Source of the DNA: Parcubacteria bacterium C7867-002
Lineage (GTDB): Bacteria; Patescibacteriota; Minisyncoccia; Phycocordibacterales; PALSA-1337
DNA length: 33,611 nucleotides
Assembly (NCBI GenBank): GCA_001189105.1
Contig: LFCL01000021.1
Location: 1 to 33,611 of the forward strand
Direction of reading: 5' to 3'
Within the stretch, counting starts at the first letter, position 1; each line of letters starts with the position of its first letter. The position numbers and the translations under genes were made by a program. The notes under the pieces are model-generated. The model was not told where the DNA came from, searched no databases, and worked only from the letters and a program-made list of their open reading frames with translations. Below, piece by piece: positions 28,623-33,611 of the stretch.

Positions 28623-30670
28623 AAGACTGGGCAATTTCCCGTGAGCGTTACTGGGGTACACCATTACCAGTGTGGGTTTGCGAAACATGTAACAAACGAA
28701 AGACGGTCGGCTCTGTGGCAGAAATTGCACATAAGCCGCGTAATACATACGTAGTCATTCGTCATGGGCAAGCAGAAAATAATGTCCGCGGTATTTTGTC
28801 TGGTACTGCGAATGCCCCGCACCATCTGACCGAGAAAGGGAAGCAGCAAGTTGTTGATGCTGCCAAAGAACTTTCTGGTACGAAGTTTGATCTGGTATTT
28901 GTCTCACCGTTTGTACGCACCCAAGAAACAGCTGCAATCTTGCAGGAACATCTTGGGTTTGCAAAAGAAATCATGCATACCGACGAACGTATTCGTGAAT
29001 TAGGGACAATCTCTGGGGATGGAAAACCGGTATCAGATTTCATCAAGGGATTCAAAGGCCACGATCGTTTTACCCAGGCTCCGGAGGGTGGAGGGGAGAC
29101 GTTTGCTGACATTAAAAAACGTATGGGTGATTTCCTCTATGATATTGACCAGACGTATGAAGGCAAGACTATTCTGATTGTTACGCACGAAACACCGGCA
29201 TTTTTGTTATTTGCAGCTGCTCATGGATGGAATCGTGCGCAGTCTATGCATATGCGTGCTGATATTGATTTTATAAACAATGCGCAAATTCGCGAATTGG
29301 ATTTTTCCATTGTTCCTCATAATCATGAATACGAACTCGATCTCCATCGTCCGTATATCGATCAGGTAAAACTCTCATGTGATTGTGGTGGGGACATGAA
29401 GCGCGTCAAAGAAGTCATGGACGTCTGGTTCGATAGTGGGGCAATGCCGTTCGCTCAGGAGCACTATCCGTTTGATGTAAAGAAAAAGGGATTCTTTTCT
29501 GGAGACACATTGCCATATCCTGCCGACTTTATTTGCGAAGCTATCGATCAGACTCGTGGCTGGTTCTATACGCTCCATGCTATCGGTACACTCATGGGTC
29601 GAGGTAAGGCATTTAAAAATGTCGTTTGTCTCGGACACATTCTCGATGCCGAAGGGAAGAAGATGAGTAAGTCGATCGGCAACGTCATCAATCCGTGGGA
29701 CATGATGAATACCTACGGTGCAGATGCTTTGCGCTTCTGGATGTATTCCGTCAATCAGCCAGGTGATTCAAAAAACTTCGATGAGAAAACCGTTGATGAA
29801 ATAATTAAAAAAGTATTCAATTTGGTCACCAACGTTACGTCGTTCTATAACATGTATGTTACGGGCGATGTGAAGATGTCTACCGCATCGCCACATGTCC
29901 TCGATCAATGGATCATCGCGCGTATGCACGGACTGATTAACGAAGTTACGACTGGTTTGGATGCATATTTATTCCTTGAACCAACTCGTGCAATCCGCGA
30001 TTTTGTAGCCGACCTTTCTCAGTGGTACGTTCGTCGATCACGTGACCGATTCAAGGATGGAGGAGAAGATACCGATCATGCATTACAGACAACTCGATAT
30101 GTTCTGACCACACTCTCAAAAGTAATGGCTCCATTTACACCGTTTTTTGCTGACTTTATATATGCAGAAGTGAAGGGTGAAAAGGAAAGTGTTCATTTGG
30201 AAGAGTGGCCGACTGCAAAACTTCCTGATCAAAAAATTTTTACTGATATGCAAACGGTCCGTGAGCTCGCTTCAAAAGGTCTCGAAGCTCGCATGAAGGC
30301 AAAGATAAACGTTCGTCAGCCGCTCGCTACGCTCAAGGTTAAAAAGCCGTTGATGCTTTCGCATGCACATGTTGATCTCATCAAAGATGAAGTAAACGTT
30401 AAAGAAGTTATTGTTGATACTTCAATTGCTACAGATGTTGAGTTGGATGTGAACATCACACCGCACCTCAAAGAAGAAGGTGATCTTCGTGAATTTCTCC
30501 GTAAGATTCAGGATATGCGTAAAGAAAAGAATTTGTCTGTGGGAGATGTGGCAGTACTCACGGTTCCACCTGAGATGAGGGATTTGGCGATAAAGTACGA
30601 ACCTGAAATCAAAAAGATAACAAATGTATCGGGTATAGAGTTTGGTTCGGTGCTCGACGTGAGAACATAA
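28520..30670 (+). CDS. ileS: Isoleucyl-tRNA synthetase, C-terminal part, with an inserted histidine phosphatase domain
   Basis: The rest of IleRS; its frame is open and family-like from about 28424, so the ATG at 28520 is only the first internal Met. Order (numbered from 28520): end of CP1 with RYWGTPLPVWVCETC (Cys54, Cys57), a histidine phosphatase insert (about 75-262), the second zinc knuckle CDCGG (287-291), KEVMDVWFDSGAMPFAQ, DQTRGWFYTLHAIG, KMSKS (381-385), then the anticodon-binding helical domain (SQWYVRRSRDRFKDGG) and a C-terminal region. The inserted domain has every catalytic residue of its own family. recO begins at the last A of the stop codon (TAATG overlap). Confidence 0.9.
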   Translation: MSELRNKLVKENKDITWQPAHIKDGRFGEWLKEVKDWAISRERYWGTPLPVWVCETCNKRKTVGSVAEIAHKPRNTYVVIRHGQAENNVRGILSGTANAPHHLTEKGKQQVVDAAKELSGTKFDLVFVSPFVRTQETAAILQEHLGFAKEIMHTDERIRELGTISGDGKPVSDFIKGFKGHDRFTQAPEGGGETFADIKKRMGDFLYDIDQTYEGKTILIVTHETPAFLLFAAAHGWNRAQSMHMRADIDFINNAQIRELDFSIVPHNHEYELDLHRPYIDQVKLSCDCGGDMKRVKEVMDVWFDSGAMPFAQEHYPFDVKKKGFFSGDTLPYPADFICEAIDQTRGWFYTLHAIGTLMGRGKAFKNVVCLGHILDAEGKKMSKSIGNVINPWDMMNTYGADALRFWMYSVNQPGDSKNFDEKTVDEIIKKVFNLVTNVTSFYNMYVTGDVKMSTASPHVLDQWIIARMHGLINEVTTGLDAYLFLEPTRAIRDFVADLSQWYVRRSRDRFKDGGEDTDHALQTTRYVLTTLSKVMAPFTPFFADFIYAEVKGEKESVHLEEWPTAKLPDQKIFTDMQTVRELASKGLEARMKAKINVRQPLATLKVKKPLMLSHAHVDLIKDEVNVKEVIVDTSIATDVELDVNITPHLKEEGDLREFLRKIQDMRKEKNLSVGDVAVLTVPPEMRDLAIKYEPEIKKITNVSGIEFGSVLDVRT
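28742..29305 (+). other. Histidine phosphatase (phosphoglycerate mutase-like) domain inside IleRS
   Basis: About 188 residues. VVIRHGQAENN carries the phospho-accepting His (His82 of the C-terminal part), then GTANAPHHLTEKGKQQ, FVSPFVRTQETA (Arg133), RIRELGTISGDG, GGGETFADIKKRMGDFL and ILIVTHETP with the second His (His223). Members transfer or hydrolyse phosphate through a phosphohistidine. The domain lies between the two halves of the IleRS zinc ribbon, with no stop or frame change at either edge. Confidence 0.9.
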
Positions 30671-31227
30671 TGCACACTATCACCACCACTCCCGGTTTTA
30701 TTTTGAGTGCTCGACCATACAGCGAAGCGGGGAAGATGTTTTCGATCTTTACGCGCGACCTGGGGTTAGTCTTGGTGGCTGCTCAAGGGATTCGTCTGGA
30801 GAAATCAAAATTGCGGTATCATACGCAGGAATATTCATTCGGCACATTCTCGGTGGTCCGGGGAAAAGAATTTTGGAGACTGACCAATGCTGATTCAACT
30901 GAATATAGGCTTGATATGGTGTTAGTACGTATCGCTACATTACTCAAGCGTCTTCTACAAGGGGAAGAGCCACATCCTGAACTCTATGATTGTCTGGAGG
31001 TAACTGCACGTATGAGCAAAACAATTTCAGCCGCACGATTACCTGAATTGGAATCACTGACCGCATTGCGCATCCTCAATCTTCTTGGTTACATCGGTAA
31101 CAACGAAGTGGTTCGTCCTTTTATCCAGTCTCTCGATATTACCGAAGAATTACTTTCTCAGTTGGCACCATTGCGACTCAAGGTGAATGGAATTATTAAT
31201 GTGGCACTGCAAGCTTCGCATCTGTAG
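30670..31227 (+). CDS. recO: DNA repair protein RecO-like
   Basis: 185 residues, shorter than the usual 230-250. The N-terminal OB fold is clear: TTPGFILSARPYSEAGKMFSIFTRDLGLVLVAAQGIRLEKSKLRYHTQEYSFGTFSVVRGKEFWRLTNA is the family pattern, here noted by its TPGFILS, SEAGKMF and KSKLR motifs. The C-terminal helical part lacks the zinc-cysteine cluster of many RecO proteins. RecO loads RecA on SSB-coated DNA with RecR. The start codon overlaps the ileS stop by one base, so the two are cotranscribed. A short hairpin (31227-31248) follows. Confidence 0.85.
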   Translation: MHTITTTPGFILSARPYSEAGKMFSIFTRDLGLVLVAAQGIRLEKSKLRYHTQEYSFGTFSVVRGKEFWRLTNADSTEYRLDMVLVRIATLLKRLLQGEEPHPELYDCLEVTARMSKTISAARLPELESLTALRILNLLGYIGNNEVVRPFIQSLDITEELLSQLAPLRLKVNGIINVALQASHL

Positions 31228-31250
31228 GAGCCTAGTTCAACAGGCTCCTT
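31227..31250 (+). terminator. Probable terminator after recO
   Basis: GGAGCCT-AGTTCAAC-AGGCTCC, a 7-bp perfect stem, but followed by only two T; it starts within the recO stop codon. Moderate support. Confidence 0.5.
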
Positions 31251-31251
31251 G

Positions 31252-31260
31252 TGGTACAAT
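31252..31260 (+). promoter_or_regulatory. Extended -10 promoter of the surface-protein gene
   Basis: TGGTACAAT, 8 bases before the ATG at 31269; decides that start over an in-frame upstream GTG/ATG. Confidence 0.65.
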
Positions 31261-31268
31261 GTGTACAT

Positions 31269-33212
31269 ATGGCTTTAGAGGACGAAAGTCGCATTGAACA
31301 GTTAAAAAAGTCGCTCTACTCGCGGTCGGCGCCCGATGTGCGCACCCGTCGCAAATTACGTTTCTTTAATAACGGATCCGACGTAAAAACATCCTGGGAA
31401 CGTCCACCCGAAGAGGAACCGGAACCAGTTGTTCTGAACCAGGAGTATAAAGAAGAAAAAGTCACCATGTCATTCCTCAGTAAACTTCTCATCGCTTCTG
31501 CACTCTTTTGTCTCCTCGCGGTAGGTACGGGAGCATTTCTCTTTTTCCGTGGAGCAAGCCTCATTTCCGGAGATAATATCGATATCGTCATCAATGGGCC
31601 CGTATCTGTCTCTGGCGGGGAAGTTGTTTCATTCGATGTAAAAGTTTCCAATAAGAACACGGTAGATCTTCAAGTTGCAGACCTTTCGGTTACATTCCCG
31701 GACGGCACCACAGATCCTACTGATCCTGCAAAAGAACTCACAAGCTTCCGTGAGCTTTTGGGAGATATTCCGGCTGGCCGTTCCGCAAATAAGAAAATAG
31801 AGGCAATCATTTTCGGAGAAGAGAATATTCAAAAACAAATCGAAGTATTGGTAACATATTCCGTCAAAGGTTCAACTGCTGTGTTTACCAAGAGCAGAAC
31901 CTACGATGTACTCATTAGTTCATCACCGATTAGCATGAGCGTAAATTCGTTTACCGAGATCACGTCTGGTCAGGAGTTTGATTTCGATATAGAGGTAAAA
32001 TCCAATTCAAGCGAGACGCTCAAGAATATCCTTGTTCGTGCAGAATATCCATTTGGATTCACATTCCGTTCTTCTGAGCCAAAGACATTGGCAGGCAATG
32101 CAGTGTGGAAGATCGGCGACATTCCAGCAGGGGGTACGCGCAAGATCAAGATCCGTGGTGTCGTCGAAGGGGAGAATACTGATATTCGAGTCTTCCGCTT
32201 CAATATAGGTGCTCAAAGTTCTCGCGATGCTGAAGAGATTGGTACCGAGTATGCCCGTGTCGAACGTGAATTGGCCATTCAAAAGCCGTTCGTATCAGTC
32301 GAAATTTCTGCCAATAGCAATGAACCAGAGAAAGAGTACATTGCCACATTTGGCGAATCAACACGCGTTGAAATATCTTGGTTCAATAATCTGCCTGTAG
32401 CTATTTCTAATATGCAAATTATCGCAAAGCTCTCGGGTACTGCGTATGACAAGAACACGGTTCAGCCTGATTTGGGTAACTTCCGTTCGGCCAATGATGA
32501 AATTGTCTGGAATCAGATTTCAGTACCAGAACTTGGTTCGGTACGAGCAGGTGATAGTGGCAAGGTTTCCTTCACAGTTGTTCCGACAAATAAAAATCCA
32601 GGTTCTGCATCCGCGACAAATCCGTCTATGGCAATTAGTGTCAGTGTTTCCGGGAATCGTACCCAAGAATCAAGTGTACCTGAGACACTGAGTTCGACTG
32701 CCGTAAAAAACATCAAAGTCGCTTCCAATGTCAGTTTGTCCGGTCGCGTGGTGCGTACTGTCGGTCCATTTACCAATACCGGACCGATTCCTCCGAAGGT
32801 TGAACAGAAGACAACCTACACGGTTATATGGAGTGTGGATAATGCTTCGAATGCAGTAAACAATGCTCAGGTGACTGCTACCTTGCCAGCACATATACAA
32901 TGGCTTGGAGTCATCAGTCCTACCACAGAAAATGTGAGTTACAATCGTAATACGGGTATGGTCACGTGGGATATAGGAAGTATCGGTGCCAATACTTCAG
33001 GTTCTACGCGTCGCAAAGAAGTTAATTTTCAAGTCGCTCTTGAGCCAGGAGTAAATCTGGTGGATCAGGCCCCGATCGTGGTTGATCAGGCGTTATTGAC
33101 GGCTATCGATGAGTTTACGGGTGCAGCTTTGGAAAGTATGCAGGATTATATAACGACTCGATTTAGTACGGATCCTGCCTACAAAGAAGGGGATGAAAAG
33201 GTGGTCAGGTAG
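31269..33212 (+). CDS. Large membrane-anchored extracellular protein with repeated beta-sandwich domains
   Basis: 647 residues. A charged cytoplasmic head of about 75 residues (RRKLRFFNNGSDVKTSWERPPEEEPEP) precedes one transmembrane helix (about 78-98, KLLIASALFCLLAVGTGAFLFF). The remaining 545 residues are outside and consist of Ig-like or DUF11-like modules. Their signs recur: VSFDVKVSNKN, DIEVKSNSSETLKNILVRAEYPFGF, VEISWFNNLPVAISNMQI, YTVIWSVDNASNAVNNAQVTATLPAHIQWLG, each followed by an IGDIPAG-type or IGSIGANTSG turn. No cysteine-rich or enzymatic motif is seen. It is likely a cell-surface or pilus-associated scaffold. Confidence 0.85.
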   Translation: MALEDESRIEQLKKSLYSRSAPDVRTRRKLRFFNNGSDVKTSWERPPEEEPEPVVLNQEYKEEKVTMSFLSKLLIASALFCLLAVGTGAFLFFRGASLISGDNIDIVINGPVSVSGGEVVSFDVKVSNKNTVDLQVADLSVTFPDGTTDPTDPAKELTSFRELLGDIPAGRSANKKIEAIIFGEENIQKQIEVLVTYSVKGSTAVFTKSRTYDVLISSSPISMSVNSFTEITSGQEFDFDIEVKSNSSETLKNILVRAEYPFGFTFRSSEPKTLAGNAVWKIGDIPAGGTRKIKIRGVVEGENTDIRVFRFNIGAQSSRDAEEIGTEYARVERELAIQKPFVSVEISANSNEPEKEYIATFGESTRVEISWFNNLPVAISNMQIIAKLSGTAYDKNTVQPDLGNFRSANDEIVWNQISVPELGSVRAGDSGKVSFTVVPTNKNPGSASATNPSMAISVSVSGNRTQESSVPETLSSTAVKNIKVASNVSLSGRVVRTVGPFTNTGPIPPKVEQKTTYTVIWSVDNASNAVNNAQVTATLPAHIQWLGVISPTTENVSYNRNTGMVTWDIGSIGANTSGSTRRKEVNFQVALEPGVNLVDQAPIVVDQALLTAIDEFTGAALESMQDYITTRFSTDPAYKEGDEKVVR

Positions 33213-33214
33213 TG

Positions 33215-33242
33215 TTGACAAATACTAATAAAGGGTTATAGT
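33215..33242 (+). promoter_or_regulatory. Promoter of the 6S-like RNA gene
   Basis: A consensus TTGACA (33215-33220), 16-base spacer and TATAGT (33237-33242): the best -35/-10 pair in the window. Expected transcription start about 33249. Confidence 0.65.
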
Positions 33243-33248
33243 AATTCG

Positions 33249-33432
33249 TAGATCAGTTCCTCTTCATCTTACCTGGGGCGCGACCTAGGTTTTGTCCCTT
33301 TCGCGCGTGCGTCGCTTGCTTTGTCTGTGTATTTGGAAGATGGGCACCACTCCCGTCTCGGTATGCTTCAAAGGTTTGATGCCAGTGGAAGGGACATTCT
33401 TTAAGTCGGGACTTTTCGTCCCGACTTTTTTA
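33249..33432 (+). ncRNA. Putative small non-coding RNA, possibly 6S-like
   Basis: About 184 bases between a consensus promoter and an intrinsic terminator, with no open frame worth calling. Possible pairing: GTTCCT near the start with AGGGAC near 33390, CATCTT with AAGATG, GCGCGA with TCGCGC, and CCACT with AGTGG. This gives an extended rod with an internal bulge, the general shape and length of 6S RNA. I see no diagnostic 6S sequence, so identity is a guess; an SRP-type RNA seems less likely, as the GGAA loop context does not fit. Confidence 0.45.
33403..33432 (+). terminator. Intrinsic terminator of the 6S-like RNA
   Basis: AAGTCGGGAC-TTTTC-GTCCCGACTT, a 10-bp perfect stem followed by T residues. 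Confidence 0.9.
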
Positions 33433-33435
33433 ATA

Positions 33436-33441
33436 TACAAT
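33436..33441 (+). promoter_or_regulatory. -10 box of glyS
   Basis: TACAAT, 6 bases before the ATG at 33448; leaderless arrangement immediately after the preceding terminator. Confidence 0.6.
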
Positions 33442-33447
33442 GCCGAG

Positions 33448-33611
33448 ATGATACACAAGGAAGAAACTATGGAGTTATTGGTCGCCTTATGCAAAAGGCG
33501 CGGTTTTATATTCCAAGGCTCCGAAATATACGGTGGTCTTGCGGGTACCTGGGATTACGGTCCTCTTGGAGTGGAACTGAAGAACCGCGTGAAGAAGAAC
33601 TGGTGGAACAC
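33448..33611 (+). CDS. glyS: Glycyl-tRNA synthetase (eukaryote/archaea-like dimeric type), partial
   Basis: The first 54 codons; the gene runs off the window. [37 protein letters not shown] is the conserved beginning of the alpha2-type GlyRS, with motif-1-adjacent GTWDYGPLG and NWW close behind. It is a class II synthetase that charges tRNA-Gly without the separate alpha and beta chains of E. coli. The start follows a TACAAT box by 6 bases. Confidence 0.93.
   Translation, partial: MIHKEETMELLVALCKRRGFIFQGSEIYGGLAGTWDYGPLGVELKNRVKKNWWN

Noticed and set aside
1-33611. Recoding of UGA as glycine
   Set aside because: Several genes end with TGA at their natural C-termini and no family match continues through an in-frame TGA; the standard bacterial code fits.
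1-33611. CRISPR arrays, insertion sequences or phage modules
   Set aside because: No regularly spaced repeats, transposase, integrase or phage structural gene was seen; the only repeats are tRNA-derived or RNA stems.

Overview
The window looks like chromosomal DNA of a Patescibacteria (CPR) bacterium, most likely of the Parcubacteria/Paceibacteria line. This is inferred from gene content and style: compact single-copy housekeeping genes, a PilMNO pilus cluster, four aminoacyl-tRNA synthetases, a secE-nusG-rplK cluster that stops without rplA, a short RecO, DUF2914 and SIMPL-domain proteins, a GIHH-type isoleucyl-tRNA synthetase, and many genes that start a few bases after a -10 box. UGA is used as stop, which argues against Gracilibacteria/SR1.

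Layout. 1-3.2 kb: the tail of MetRS, a DedA protein, and a four-gene pilM-pilN-pilO-like operon. 3.2-4.0 kb: tRNA-Arg with a duplicated 5' half, an orphan gene, and tRNA-Val. 4.0-8.3 kb: an RluA-family pseudouridine synthase convergent with a MacA-MacB-type export operon. 8.3-9.9 kb: rplS, tRNA-Leu, an alkyladenine glycosylase and tRNA-His followed by tRNA-derived repeats. 9.9-16.9 kb: a broken beta-lactamase-fold hydrolase, an RBBP9-like hydrolase, two membrane proteins, a DsbA-VKOR pair, an rRNA methyltransferase, folD and a SIMPL protein. 17.0-18.3 kb: secE-nusG-rplK. 18.3-24.7 kb: nucleotide and folate metabolism (DHFR, dCMP deaminase, thyA, dUTPase, glyA), two HIT proteins and a structured non-coding region. 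24.7-33.6 kb: a duplicated-domain protein, argS, a Cse60-like small protein, ileS, recO, a large membrane-anchored surface protein, a 6S-like RNA gene and the start of glyS.

How the genes work together. folD, glyA, DHFR and thyA make one-carbon folates and dTMP, and dCMP deaminase and dUTPase supply dUMP. DsbA and VKOR make disulfides outside the membrane. PilMNO would build the inner platform of a type IV pilus. The MacA/MacB/ATPase set would export a peptide, lipid or drug.

Most notable points. (1) A complete histidine-phosphatase domain sits inside the zinc region of IleRS. (2) Three genes (ileS, the beta-lactamase-like hydrolase, one HIT protein) share the same lesion, a missing internal segment plus a frame change, which most likely reflects local assembly errors. 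(3) About fifteen genes have a -10 box, often an extended TGnTAnnnT box, 4-10 bases before the start codon, which implies leaderless mRNAs. (4) Two intergenic regions look like independent non-coding RNA genes with their own promoter and terminator. Identifications come from reading the sequence; no database search was run.
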